Program-made: the position numbers and the translations under genes
Assembly: GCA_000989765.1 (NCBI GenBank)
Contig: LBOW01000008.1
Location: forward strand, 1 to 32,884
Origin: Candidatus Woesebacteria bacterium GW2011_GWB1_33_22
GTDB taxonomy: Bacteria > Patescibacteriota > Microgenomatia > UBA8517
DNA: 32,884 bases
Reading direction: 5' to 3'
Shown here: in pieces, positions 8,741 through 15,140 of the stretch
How the letters are laid out: each line of letters starts with the position of its first letter
How positions within the stretch are numbered: the stretch's first letter is position 1
The notes under the pieces: generated by a model
Database searches by the model: none
What the model saw: the letters and a program-made list of their open reading frames with translations, nothing else
Told to the model about the DNA's origin: nothing

Positions 8741-9619
8741 ATGATACAACAAACACTTGAGGAAACAAAAAAACTTGTCTGGCCAGAAATTAAAAAATAC
8801 TTAAAAGATCCAACATATCCAAAGCAGTTTGCACTTTCAACAAAATATAAAAAGGAAATAGATTTATATTGGAAAATAAATAGAGAGTACCCTGAACGCA
8901 TGGGAAAATACCTCCGACCAACACTTGTATTGCTGGTAGCAAAAGCGATTGGAATAAAAAACAAAAATTTAATAAAAGTGGCGGGCGCAATGCAGATTTC
9001 CGAGGAATGGATATTAATTCACGATGATATTGAAGATAAATCAGAAAAAAGAAGAGGGAAACCTACACTACACAAACTATATGGACAGGAACTGGCAATA
9101 AACGCAGGAGATGCGCTACAGATGATAATGTGGAAAATTATTAATGACATAAATTCTAAAAAAATCAGCAATGAGTTTTATGAAATGTTAATGAGAACAG
9201 CTTTGGGTCAAAGCGTTGAACAAATTTGGACCAACAAAAGAGAAAATTTAACAGATAGTCAATATTTTTTTGTCGCAGATAGCAAAAGCGCCTATTATTC
9301 TATAGCAGGACCAATGAGGCTTGGTGCAATAATTGCAAATGCATCCCAAAAACAACTTGATAAAATTACAGATTTTGGATTACACCTAGGAAGGTGTTTT
9401 CAATTAGTTGATGACATTTTAGATGTTGATCAGGATAAAAAAGAAGGTAAAACAACACTTGCAAATACTAAAGGTGTCGAATATGCCAAAAAACTAGCTC
9501 AAAAAGAAAAAGGTAAAGCCAGAGAAATTTTTGACAAAAATTTAAAATTTTTATCTTGTGAACCAGCCAGAACAAAACTAAAAGAATTAATTGATTTCAT
9601 TTTGGAAAGAAAATATTGA
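8741..9619 (+). CDS. Polyprenyl (farnesyl/geranylgeranyl-type) diphosphate synthase
   Basis: This trans-prenyltransferase makes the allylic C15-C20 or longer diphosphate from isopentenyl diphosphate, the primer for UppS encoded nearby. The first aspartate-rich motif is HDDIEDKSEKRRGKPT (Asp95, Asp96, Asp99), the second is QLVDDILDVDQD (Asp224, Asp225, Asp228), and GQSVEQ plus KSAYYSIAGP match other conserved helices. The length of 292 aa is normal, if a little short at the C-terminus. Chain length cannot be fixed by eye. The start at 8741 is supported by the extended -10 box 8 nt upstream. Confidence 0.92.
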   Translation: MIQQTLEETKKLVWPEIKKYLKDPTYPKQFALSTKYKKEIDLYWKINREYPERMGKYLRPTLVLLVAKAIGIKNKNLIKVAGAMQISEEWILIHDDIEDKSEKRRGKPTLHKLYGQELAINAGDALQMIMWKIINDINSKKISNEFYEMLMRTALGQSVEQIWTNKRENLTDSQYFFVADSKSAYYSIAGPMRLGAIIANASQKQLDKITDFGLHLGRCFQLVDDILDVDQDKKEGKTTLANTKGVEYAKKLAQKEKGKAREIFDKNLKFLSCEPARTKLKELIDFILERKY

Positions 9620-9633
9620 CATTGTACTTGTAA

Positions 9634-9653
9634 GGTGTAACCTTTAAAGGTAT
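9634..9653. repeat. REP-like repeat, copy at 5' edge of transposase
   Basis: The 20-nt sequence GGTGTAACCTTTAAAGGTAT contains the perfect palindrome ACCTTTAAAGGT and runs into the transposase start codon. An identical 20-mer lies inside the gene and a one-base-shorter copy lies just after it. TTGACA at 9616-9621 plus TAACCT within this repeat could form the transposase promoter. Confidence 0.85.
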
Positions 9654-10335
9654 GCCTGCAAAGAATGTTGTTAAATTTTATATTCCAAATTCTATTTACC
9701 ATATATATAACCGTGGAGTTAACAAAATGACAATATTTGAGGATGATCAAGACCATAAAGTATTTTTAAATTATCTCAAAGAATATCTTTCTCCTCCACC
9801 AGACTTACTAACTCTCAAAAAAGATGTTACCTTTAAGGGTGTAACCTTTAAAGGTATACCAAAACAAATTAAAAATTATTCTGAAGAAATTAGTTTATTG
9901 GCCTTTTGTTTAATGCCAAACCATATACACCTACTTATTAAACAAGCTGATAAAAATTCAGTAAAGATGTTTACACAATCCCTATTTACAAGATATTCAA
10001 TGTATTTTAATAAAAAATACAAAAGAAACGGTCCTTTGTTTCAAAGCACTTATAAAGCTACAAATGTTATAAACAAAGACTATTTATTGGACATTACAAG
10101 ATATATACATAAAAATCCGCTTAAAATAACAAAGAATTTAGTTGATTATTATTCATCATATGCTCATTATCTGAATCAATTTAATATTCCATGGATCAAA
10201 AACCAGGAGGTTTTAGATTATTTTAATGAAAGCAGTTTTATAAAACAAAACAAGGTAGGATCATACAAAGATTTTGTTGAAAATTTTAAATACAAAACTG
10301 AGGAGCTTGATTTAGAATCAGACACAAGGACGTAA
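9652..10335 (+). CDS. REP-associated-type Y1 (HUH) transposase
   Basis: This single-strand DNA transposase belongs to the IS200/RAYT-like Y1_Tnp superfamily. The fold is recognisable from SIYHIYNRGVNKMTIF (residues 14-29), the HUH metal motif in FCLMPNHIHLLIK (His91, His93) and the nucleophile helix FTRYSMYFNKKYKRNGPLFQ (112-131, with Tyr115/Tyr118 as candidates). It ends with YIHKNPLK and a variable tail. It has no tnpB partner. Identical 20-nt repeats lie at its 5' edge and inside the reading frame, where they encode VTFKGVTFKG (59-68) in the loop before the HUH strand; a third copy follows the stop codon. This association of transposase and short palindrome is typical of RAYT elements. Activity is unknown, but the reading frame and motifs are intact. 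Confidence 0.88.
   Translation: MPAKNVVKFYIPNSIYHIYNRGVNKMTIFEDDQDHKVFLNYLKEYLSPPPDLLTLKKDVTFKGVTFKGIPKQIKNYSEEISLLAFCLMPNHIHLLIKQADKNSVKMFTQSLFTRYSMYFNKKYKRNGPLFQSTYKATNVINKDYLLDITRYIHKNPLKITKNLVDYYSSYAHYLNQFNIPWIKNQEVLDYFNESSFIKQNKVGSYKDFVENFKYKTEELDLESDTRT
9838..9857. repeat. REP-like repeat, copy inside transposase ORF
   Basis: The 20-mer is identical to that at 9634-9653. It is preceded by a degenerate copy (TTACCTTTAAGG, 9827-9838) so that the pair encodes VTFKG twice. Confidence 0.85.
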
Positions 10336-10495
10336 AGGGTGTAACCTTTAAAGTATTTAAATCTACGGTTGTTTTTTCAGTTGGTTTTTTTTCTACAGAT
10401 GGTTCAGGTTTTTTTGGCACTCTTCCTGGTTCTGGCGAAGCTAAATCCTTAGCAAATTCTTCGACATCTTCTTTCGTAATTGTTTCTGGTCCCAT
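10286..10495 (-). CDS. Small acidic/proline-rich protein, 3' end probably replaced by transposon sequence
   Basis: The first ~47 residues (MGPETITKEDVEEFAKDLA, then a Pro/Lys/Glu-rich stretch PGRVPKKPEPSVEKKP) look like a real hydrophilic protein. The remaining ~22 residues (KVTPFTSLCLILNQ onward) are read through the REP-like repeat and the antisense of the transposase end. The simplest reading is a small gene whose original 3' end was displaced when the element inserted. A promoter, TTTACA-N16-TATAGT with TG extension, lies upstream, divergent from the sigma factor gene. A regulatory relation to the sigma factor is possible from position alone. No family is recognised. Confidence 0.45.
   Translation of the reverse strand: MGPETITKEDVEEFAKDLASPEPGRVPKKPEPSVEKKPTEKTTVDLNTLKVTPFTSLCLILNQAPQFCI
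10338..10356. repeat. REP-like repeat, copy after transposase
   Basis: The sequence GGTGTAACCTTTAAAGTAT is one G shorter than the other two copies and starts 3 nt after the transposase stop codon. Together with 9634-9653 it brackets the gene in direct orientation, which marks the probable ends of the element. Confidence 0.8.
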
Positions 10496-10511
10496 ATCTA
10501 GTTAGTCTTTG

Positions 10512-10539
10512 ACTATACCAAAATCCCACGATTTGTAAA
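10512..10539 (-). promoter_or_regulatory. Promoter of the small acidic ORF
   Basis: On the minus strand, TTTACA (10534-10539) is followed by a 16-bp spacer ending in TGG and by TATAGT (10512-10517). The ATG lies 16 nt further, so a short leader of about 9 nt is expected. Confidence 0.55.
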
Positions 10540-10568
10540 CTGGAAGTAAGGATTTTTCTTACTTCCAG
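10540..10568. promoter_or_regulatory. Perfect inverted repeat between divergent promoters (possible operator)
   Basis: The arms CTGGAAGTAAG and CTTACTTCCAG (11 bp, perfect) are separated by 7 nt. The repeat sits between the -35 of the small acidic ORF and the -10 of the sigma gene, covering the sigma -35 position. Neither side has a T tract after the stem, so a terminator is unlikely and an operator is more plausible. Confidence 0.55.
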
Positions 10569-10572
10569 CTTT

Positions 10573-10581
10573 TGCTATACT
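10573..10581 (+). promoter_or_regulatory. Extended -10 promoter of the sigma factor gene
   Basis: The sequence TGCTATACT ends 6 nt before the ATG at 10588, giving a leaderless or nearly leaderless transcript. The -35 position falls in the loop and right arm of the inverted repeat. Confidence 0.6.
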
Positions 10582-10587
10582 TAATAA

Positions 10588-11124
10588 ATGTCATTTATTA
10601 AACTTTACAAACAATCAATTTCTCCCCTAACCCGTTTTGTATTTAAAAAGTTAGGGTCTGACCCTGAGGTAGCTGATATAATAGTAACTGAAACATTTTC
10701 AGCTGCCTGGAAAGGGTATAAAACGTTTAAGCATAAATCCTCTTTTTTTACCTGGCTATGCCGTATTGCTTTAAATAAAATAGCTGATTATTATAAAGAT
10801 CAAATTAATAGTAGATCACACTTAATATATCCAACTCTTAAAAAATGGTCCCAAATTGAAGCTATTACGGGTTCCGAACCCGTAATCTCGCCAGAGGAAC
10901 AATTTGTATTAAACGAATTAAGAGATAAAGTTAATGAAGTTTTAAATCTACTTCCTCCACAAAAAAGGAAACTTCTTTGGTTTAAATATTACCGTGATTT
11001 GTCATATAAAGAAATATCGGTCGTCTTAAAAATCTCTCCCCGTGCGGTAGAAGGTAAAATTTATCGAGCCAAACTAGCTTTTGAATCTATGTTCAAAAAG
11101 TTTAGCAATTACAATTCTAACTGA
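10588..11124 (+). CDS. ECF-like RNA polymerase sigma factor (sigma-70 family)
   Basis: At 178 aa this has the two-domain layout of an ECF sigma factor. Region 2 (residues ~8-72) carries SDPEVADIIVTETFSAAWKGY and FFTWLCRIALNKIADYY, and region 4 (~112-170) carries LNLLPPQKRKLLWFKYYRDLSYKEISVVLKI with a helix-turn-helix, then RAVEGKIYRAK. The linker contains ITGSEPVI, which is encoded by a perfect palindrome (10864-10886) shared with comEA. The downstream wecG-type gene is convergent and the two overlap by 51 nt. No anti-sigma factor is evident; the small acidic ORF opposite is the only neighbour candidate. Target genes are unknown. Confidence 0.88.
   Translation: MSFIKLYKQSISPLTRFVFKKLGSDPEVADIIVTETFSAAWKGYKTFKHKSSFFTWLCRIALNKIADYYKDQINSRSHLIYPTLKKWSQIEAITGSEPVISPEEQFVLNELRDKVNEVLNLLPPQKRKLLWFKYYRDLSYKEISVVLKISPRAVEGKIYRAKLAFESMFKKFSNYNSN
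10864..10886. repeat. Intragenic palindrome, family 1, in sigma factor gene
   Basis: The arms ATTACGGGTTC and GAACCCGTAAT (11 bp, perfect) surround a single C. The element encodes the peptide ITGSEPVI in the variable linker between sigma regions 2 and 4. Related copies occur at 18389-18425 and 22112-22134. Confidence 0.85.
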
Positions 11125-11868
11125 AAATACTAAAACAGCATTCCAAATTCTAATTATTCTCTTAGGCTCATGTATTACCCTCCAAAGCCACTCCAACCCA
11201 AGACTGGCAAGCCATTTAGGGGGTAGTTTTGAAAGGCCTGCAATAAACTTAAATGTTCCACCAACAACCATTGCAGAAGACTGGAATTTCATTCTGTATA
11301 TATTTCTATAAATCCATTTTTCCTGTTTTGGGCAACCCAAGCCAACAAAAATTAAGTCAGGCTCAAAAAGTTTAATATTACCTATAATTTTTCTATGTAA
11401 ATTTTTGTCGTTTTCTGAAGCAGGCTGACCCATTAGCGTATATTTTGGAAATTTGTGATAAGTCTTAAAAGCAATTTTTGGATAGATATTTTTCAACTTG
11501 TTCATGGCCAATTCGGCCTCATTATTCTCTCCACCCATAAAATAAACTCTTAAATTCATTTCATTTGCTATTTTTAAAATATCTAAAAATAATTCCCTGC
11601 CTTTAATTACTTCAACATCTTCGTTATGCAAAAATTTATAAGCAAACTTAAGTCCAATACCATCTGGGACTGAAAAACTAGACCTTAAGATAGTTTTTCT
11701 AAGTAACCAGTCATTGGTTGCTACCAAAACTATTTCAGGATTAGGTGTAACAATATAGAACTTTTCTTTTGATTCTAGCTTCGAACGAATCTCACTTAGC
11801 AGTTTCTCTTTTCGAGTGCTATCCAAGCGAATTCCCAAGATATTGCCGTGTTTTGGACCAGTTTTCAT
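11074..11868 (-). CDS. WecG/TagA/CpsF family glycosyltransferase
   Basis: This membrane-associated glycosyltransferase (GT26 type) adds N-acetylmannosamine-type sugars to lipid-linked precursors in wall polymer, capsule or enterobacterial common antigen pathways. Motifs visible are TPNPEIVLVA (residues 41-50), SVPDGIGLK (66-74), VYFMGGENNEAEL (108-120), DLIFVGLGCPKQEKWI (171-186) and the C-terminal VGGTFKFIAG...LGLEWLWR signature. The length of 264 aa is normal. Its lipid-linked acceptor would be made from the product of uppS nearby. The actual sugar and acceptor cannot be told. It overlaps the convergent sigma gene by 51 nt at its 3' end. Confidence 0.9.
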   Translation of the reverse strand: MKTGPKHGNILGIRLDSTRKEKLLSEIRSKLESKEKFYIVTPNPEIVLVATNDWLLRKTILRSSFSVPDGIGLKFAYKFLHNEDVEVIKGRELFLDILKIANEMNLRVYFMGGENNEAELAMNKLKNIYPKIAFKTYHKFPKYTLMGQPASENDKNLHRKIIGNIKLFEPDLIFVGLGCPKQEKWIYRNIYRMKFQSSAMVVGGTFKFIAGLSKLPPKWLASLGLEWLWRVIHEPKRIIRIWNAVLVFSVRIVIAKLFEHRFKS

Positions 11869-12148
11869 ATAATTTTTGTCAATTTTTTAATAAAAACTAG
11901 GTTTATTTTAGCAAAATTTGTCTATTTTTTATTAATTTTTTCACTTTTTTCTCCGCAACGCTTTATTTTTGTCTTGATTTTTTATATTGTTTTGTTCTAT
12001 ATACTATATACTATATACTATATACTAGTTTATGTGAGAAATTACATTATTGTATAACTTTTTGACTCGATTTACGAATACAATTTATTAATATTATCCA
12101 CAAACTACTAACATTATTTTATTTTCAGGTATAATTAACTATAAGTCC
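11869..12148. other. AT-rich intergenic region with heptamer repeat
   Basis: The region separates the starts/ends of the wecG-type gene and mreB, both on the minus strand. It is T-rich on the plus strand and holds four perfect TATATAC units (11998-12025). A short plus-strand frame through it encodes low-complexity LYILYTIYYIL-like sequence and is probably not a gene. I see no RNA gene and no convincing terminator. Confidence 0.6.
11998..12025. repeat. Heptanucleotide tandem repeat (TATATAC x4)
   Basis: Four perfect tandem copies of TATATAC occur in the intergenic region upstream of the wecG-type gene. The 7-bp period is the same as in nine other loci of this window. Confidence 0.9.
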
Positions 12149-13186
12149 TTAGCCTTTGGTTGTTACTGACCTTTTCCATAGTTCTATATTTTCCAAAACT
12201 AGTCCAGTTCCCCGCACAACGCAAAGAAGTGGTTCGTCTGCTACATGAGCTGGAACTCCAGTTTCTTCTGTCAAAAATCTGTCTAAATTCCGTAAGCTCG
12301 ATGTACCACCACTCATGATAATTCCCTTGTCAATAATGTCAGCTGCAAGTTCAGGGGGCGTATCTTCAAGTACAGCTTTAACAGCCCCGATCATTTGTAA
12401 AAGTATTGGTCTGATGGCTTCAGTAACTTGAGTTGAAGTTACTGTAACTGTTCTTGGAAGACCAAAAACAAGATCACGACCAGAGATTTCTAGTTTTTCC
12501 TCTTTGGGAAGTTTAATCGCAGAACCAATTTTAATTTTAATATCCTCAGCTGTTGTATCTCCAATTATTAAATTATGTTTCTTCTTCATATAGGCAATAA
12601 TAGCTTCGTCAAGTTTAGTTCCTGCTACTCTTACAGATTTATGAACAACCACACCTCCCAATGAAATAACAGCAGCTTCGGTTGAACCACCACCACTATC
12701 TATAATCATATGCCCTGAGGGTGCTGATACAGGCACACCTGCACCAATTGCAGCCGCCAGTGGTTCGTCTATCAAATAGGCATGAGCAGCTCCAGCTGAA
12801 AGGGTAGCATCAAGTGCAGCTCGACGCTCAACTTGAGTACATCCCGCAGGCACACAAACCATAACATCAGGTCTTAAAAGTCTAAATTTACCTGTGACCT
12901 TACCAATAAAATAGCGTAACATTGCCTCAGTTACTTGATAATCTGCAATTACTCCATCTCTCATTGGCCTAACAGCAATTAAGCTCTCAGGAGTTCTACC
13001 AAGCATTTTTTTAGCTTCCTCTCCCACAGCTACAACCTTGTTATCATCGACAGATGTAGCCACAACTGTAGGTTCATTAGCAACGATTCCCTGGCCCAAG
13101 ACCCAAACTAAAGTATTGGCAGTACCTAAATCTATTGCTATTTTTTGTTTGACAACAAAATTCTTCATATTAAAAAAGTTCTGCAT
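12149..13186 (-). CDS. mreB: MreB, actin-like cell-shape protein
   Basis: This actin-fold ATPase polymerises under the membrane and directs cell-wall synthesis. Motifs are phosphate-1 IAIDLGTANTLVW (residues 16-28), phosphate-2 IIDSGGGSTEAAVISLGG (DSGGGS rather than the usual DIGGGT) and the adenosine site GIIMSGGTSSLRNLD. The length of 345 aa is typical. The start at 13186 is chosen because a TATAAT box ends 8 nt upstream; starting at the inner Met (13168) would also keep all motifs. mreC, mreD and rodA are not next to it in this window. It is divergent from the PEGA protein, and their two -10 boxes form one perfect palindrome. Confidence 0.95.
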   Translation of the reverse strand: MQNFFNMKNFVVKQKIAIDLGTANTLVWVLGQGIVANEPTVVATSVDDNKVVAVGEEAKKMLGRTPESLIAVRPMRDGVIADYQVTEAMLRYFIGKVTGKFRLLRPDVMVCVPAGCTQVERRAALDATLSAGAAHAYLIDEPLAAAIGAGVPVSAPSGHMIIDSGGGSTEAAVISLGGVVVHKSVRVAGTKLDEAIIAYMKKKHNLIIGDTTAEDIKIKIGSAIKLPKEEKLEISGRDLVFGLPRTVTVTSTQVTEAIRPILLQMIGAVKAVLEDTPPELAADIIDKGIIMSGGTSSLRNLDRFLTEETGVPAHVADEPLLCVVRGTGLVLENIELWKRSVTTKG

Positions 13187-13194
13187 TAGCTTGC

Positions 13195-13214
13195 ATTATA
13201 CAATATTGTATAAT
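13195..13214. promoter_or_regulatory. Palindromic divergent promoter of mreB and the PEGA protein gene
   Basis: The arms ATTATACAAT and ATTGTATAAT form a perfect 20-bp palindrome with no spacer. Each arm carries an outward-facing TATAAT: 13195-13200 for mreB (8 nt before its ATG) and 13209-13214 for the gene at 13224 (9 nt before its ATG). Two polymerases could not occupy both at once. Confidence 0.7.
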
Positions 13215-13223
13215 ATCTTAAGT

Positions 13224-14381
13224 ATGGCAAAAAATGGCCTAGTTCAATCTAGGGTAATAATTCTTTTTACAACCTTAGTTGTTGTTGGAATAATTGGTTA
13301 TATTGTATCTCTAGTTGCTAGAGGATATCAATTTGATATAGATAAATTTAAGTTTCTAGCCAATGGAATTCTGGTTGTAAAATCAGATCCTGACGGTGCT
13401 TCTATATATGTTAATGGAGATTTAAGAGGAGCAACTAACCAAAATTTAAAATTGTCACCCAGTTCATATGACATTGAGGTCAAAAAGGATGGACATATTT
13501 CTTGGAAAAAACGATTAAATATCAAAAAGGAAGAAGTTACTCAAATATCAGCACAGCTTTTTAAAACAGCCGCTTCTTTGTCCCCAATTACCTTTGATGG
13601 AGCAACAAATCCCATTGTATCTTCCGATTTTAGTAAAATTGCATACATCAATAACCAAGGGCTTTGGGTTATGTCTGTTTCATCACTTCCAATTGGATTT
13701 CCAAACGAACCTAAAAAAATTACAGATGCACTATCAACAAGCTCAAAATACGCTTTTTCACCAAACAGTAGAGAAATACTTTTAACAACTGATAATGGTA
13801 CCTATTTATTAAATTCAAATGAATTTACTGCACAAAACCAGAGAGTAAATATTGGTTCCAAAGTGGATGAAACATTAAAAACATGGAACAAAGAGAAAAC
13901 CCAAAAGGATACAGCAGAATTAAAATACTTACCACTTGAATTAAATGATATCTTTAAAAGAAAAGTTTCAAAATTCTCTTTCTCTCCTGATGCTACCATG
14001 GTTATGTATCAAGCTAGTAGTGAAGCAAAAATAAAAGAAAATCTAATTCCAACACTTCCAGGATCTTCAACACAACAACAAGAAAGAGATATCAAAATAG
14101 GTAAAACATATATTTACGATATCAAAGAAGATAAAAATTTTGAGGTTGGAGATGAAAACAATAATCTATATTGGTTGCCAACATCAAGACATTTAATTTC
14201 TGCTGAAACGGGGAAAATTGTAATTATGGATTATGATGGAACAAATAGACAAACTGTATTTTCAGGCAATTACATTGCCCCCCATGCCTATCCATTTGTT
14301 AATGCAAGTAAACTTTTAATTTTAACAAACCTAGGCTCAGATTCACAAATTCCAAATTTGTATTCATTAAGCATAAAGTAG
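13224..14381 (+). CDS. Membrane-anchored PEGA-domain protein with beta-propeller-like C-terminus
   Basis: The start MAKNGLVQSR at 13224 is supported by a -10 box 9 nt upstream; the frame upstream of it is antisense to mreB. One N-terminal transmembrane helix (residues ~10-32, VIILFTTLVVVGIIGYIVSLVA) is followed by a PEGA domain (ILVVKSDPDGASIYVNGDLRG, then YDIEVKKDGHISWKKRLNIKKEE). The rest has repeated WD/TolB-like strands such as SSDFSKIAYINNQGLWVM, YAFSPNSREILLTTDNGTYLL, FSFSPDATMVMY and GKIVIMDYDGTNRQTVF. It is probably an extracytoplasmic protein anchored in the membrane. PEGA domains are linked to the cell surface, but the function is unknown. Divergence from mreB suggests a link with envelope growth. 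Confidence 0.8.
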   Translation: MAKNGLVQSRVIILFTTLVVVGIIGYIVSLVARGYQFDIDKFKFLANGILVVKSDPDGASIYVNGDLRGATNQNLKLSPSSYDIEVKKDGHISWKKRLNIKKEEVTQISAQLFKTAASLSPITFDGATNPIVSSDFSKIAYINNQGLWVMSVSSLPIGFPNEPKKITDALSTSSKYAFSPNSREILLTTDNGTYLLNSNEFTAQNQRVNIGSKVDETLKTWNKEKTQKDTAELKYLPLELNDIFKRKVSKFSFSPDATMVMYQASSEAKIKENLIPTLPGSSTQQQERDIKIGKTYIYDIKEDKNFEVGDENNNLYWLPTSRHLISAETGKIVIMDYDGTNRQTVFSGNYIAPHAYPFVNASKLLILTNLGSDSQIPNLYSLSIK

Positions 14382-14388
14382 CTCCAAA

Positions 14389-14397
14389 TGGTAAAAT
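14389..14397 (+). promoter_or_regulatory. Extended -10 promoter of the tRNA pair
   Basis: The sequence TGGTAAAAT ends 8 nt before the mature 5' end of tRNA-Arg, so transcription would begin almost at the tRNA itself. The spacing equals that seen before protein start codons here. Confidence 0.55.
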
Positions 14398-14405
14398 AAT
14401 GACAA

Positions 14406-14477
14406 GTCCTCGTAGTTCAACGGATAGAACAAGGGTTTCCTAAACCCTAGATTTCAGTTCGATTCTGAACGGGGACA
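14406..14477 (+). tRNA. tRNA-Arg (anticodon CCU)
   Basis: The cloverleaf folds by eye: acceptor GTCCTCG/CGGGGAC with one T-G pair, D arm GTTC/GAAC, anticodon stem AGGGT/ACCCT with loop TTCCTAA (anticodon CCT in DNA), and T stem TTCAG/CTGAA with loop TTCGATT. The discriminator is A and no CCA is encoded, so a CCA-adding enzyme is required. It reads AGG codons. Confidence 0.93.
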
Positions 14478-14482
14478 CAAAA

Positions 14483-14554
14483 CGGGGTGTAGTGTATCGG
14501 TAACACGCTCGGTTCGGGACCGAGAGACAGGCAGTCCAATTCTGCCCTCCCCGA
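14483..14554 (+). tRNA. tRNA-Pro (anticodon CGG)
   Basis: Acceptor CGGGGTG/CTCCCCG has a T-T mismatch at 6:67, the D arm is GTGT/ACAC, and the anticodon stem is CTCGG/CCGAG with loop TTCGGGA (anticodon CGG). T stem GGCAG/CTGCC carries the loop TCCAATT, in which position 55 is C instead of the nearly universal T. No CCA is encoded. It lies 5 nt after tRNA-Arg and is probably co-transcribed. It reads CCG codons. Confidence 0.9.
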
Positions 14555-14576
14555 CTAAAGATTCTTAACTTAACAC

Positions 14577-14597
14577 TTGCAGGGTGAAACCCTGCAA
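14577..14597. repeat. Palindrome, family 2, intergenic copy after the tRNAs
   Basis: The arms TTGCAGGGT and ACCCTGCAA (9 bp, perfect) flank GAA. There is no T tract on either side, so it is not a typical terminator. The same pattern, TTGCARGGT-N3-ACCYTGCAA, occurs inside leuS at 23626-23648. Confidence 0.8.
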
Positions 14598-14632
14598 CAC
14601 TTAGAATACAGAAAAAATCACTATTAAAAAAT

Positions 14633-15100
14633 TTACTTCCCCACTTCTTCCTTGGAGTAAATTAGAAGGTCAGTTGCAGAATCATAGTCAAAAATTTCAT
14701 CTGCATTAAAAATAAGTCCCAACTCTTTTTCTGCTGATTCAGGTGAATCTGAAGCATGAATTATATTATTTGACCCACTCATACCAAAATCTCCCCTAAT
14801 TGATCCTGCTTCTGCTTCTCTAGCTTTTGTGATTCCTACGATCTTTCTGACAGCTGCGATAGCATCAAGTCCTTGCCAAACCATAGCAACAACAGGAGTC
14901 CACTCCATAAAATCCTTCAACGTCTGAAAAAAAGCTTTATCTTTATGGTGTGCATACCAATTATCAATAATGGTATCAGTAAAGCGAACCATCTTAATAC
15001 CCACAAGTTTTAGTCCTTTTCTTTCAAATCTATGAATTATCTCACCAACTAAACCCCTTTGAAGCCCATCTGGTTTAACTAGTACTACCGTTTTCTCCAT
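14633..15100 (-). CDS. ndk: Nucleoside diphosphate kinase
   Basis: This cytoplasmic enzyme transfers the gamma phosphate from ATP to nucleoside diphosphates through a phosphohistidine. The N-terminal EKTVVLVKPDGLQRGLVGEI, the active-site His115 in SGSNNIIHASDS, and EAEAGSIRGDFG are all present. The length (155 aa) is normal. It is transcribed alone on the minus strand from an extended -10 box 8 nt upstream of the ATG. The tRNA pair lies convergently beyond its 3' end. Confidence 0.97.
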   Translation of the reverse strand: MEKTVVLVKPDGLQRGLVGEIIHRFERKGLKLVGIKMVRFTDTIIDNWYAHHKDKAFFQTLKDFMEWTPVVAMVWQGLDAIAAVRKIVGITKAREAEAGSIRGDFGMSGSNNIIHASDSPESAEKELGLIFNADEIFDYDSATDLLIYSKEEVGK

Positions 15101-15108
15101 ACTTAATT

Positions 15109-15117
15109 ATTTTAACA
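15109..15117 (-). promoter_or_regulatory. Extended -10 promoter of ndk
   Basis: On the minus strand TGTTAAAAT ends 8 nt before the ndk ATG at 15100. Confidence 0.6.
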
Positions 15118-15140
15118 AACTAAAATGTATAAAAATACTA

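Noticed and set aside
10653-10665. Palindrome AGGGTCTGACCCT in the sigma factor gene
   Set aside because: It lies in a region of normal family length (LGSDPEVAD), so it does not look like an insertion and may be chance.
11074-11124. The 51-nt overlap of the sigma and wecG-type genes as a sign of an erroneous stop
   Set aside because: Both C-termini look normal for their families, and other convergent pairs in the window also overlap.
11848-12057. Plus-strand frame of ~70 codons across the wecG-mreB spacer
   Set aside because: Its sequence is low-complexity Phe/Leu/Ile/Tyr produced by T-rich DNA and TATATAC repeats, and it begins inside the wecG-type gene; no promoter or family resemblance.
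14577-14597. Hairpin after the tRNAs as a Rho-independent terminator
   Set aside because: No T tract follows on either strand; the match to the leuS palindrome makes a repeat element more likely.
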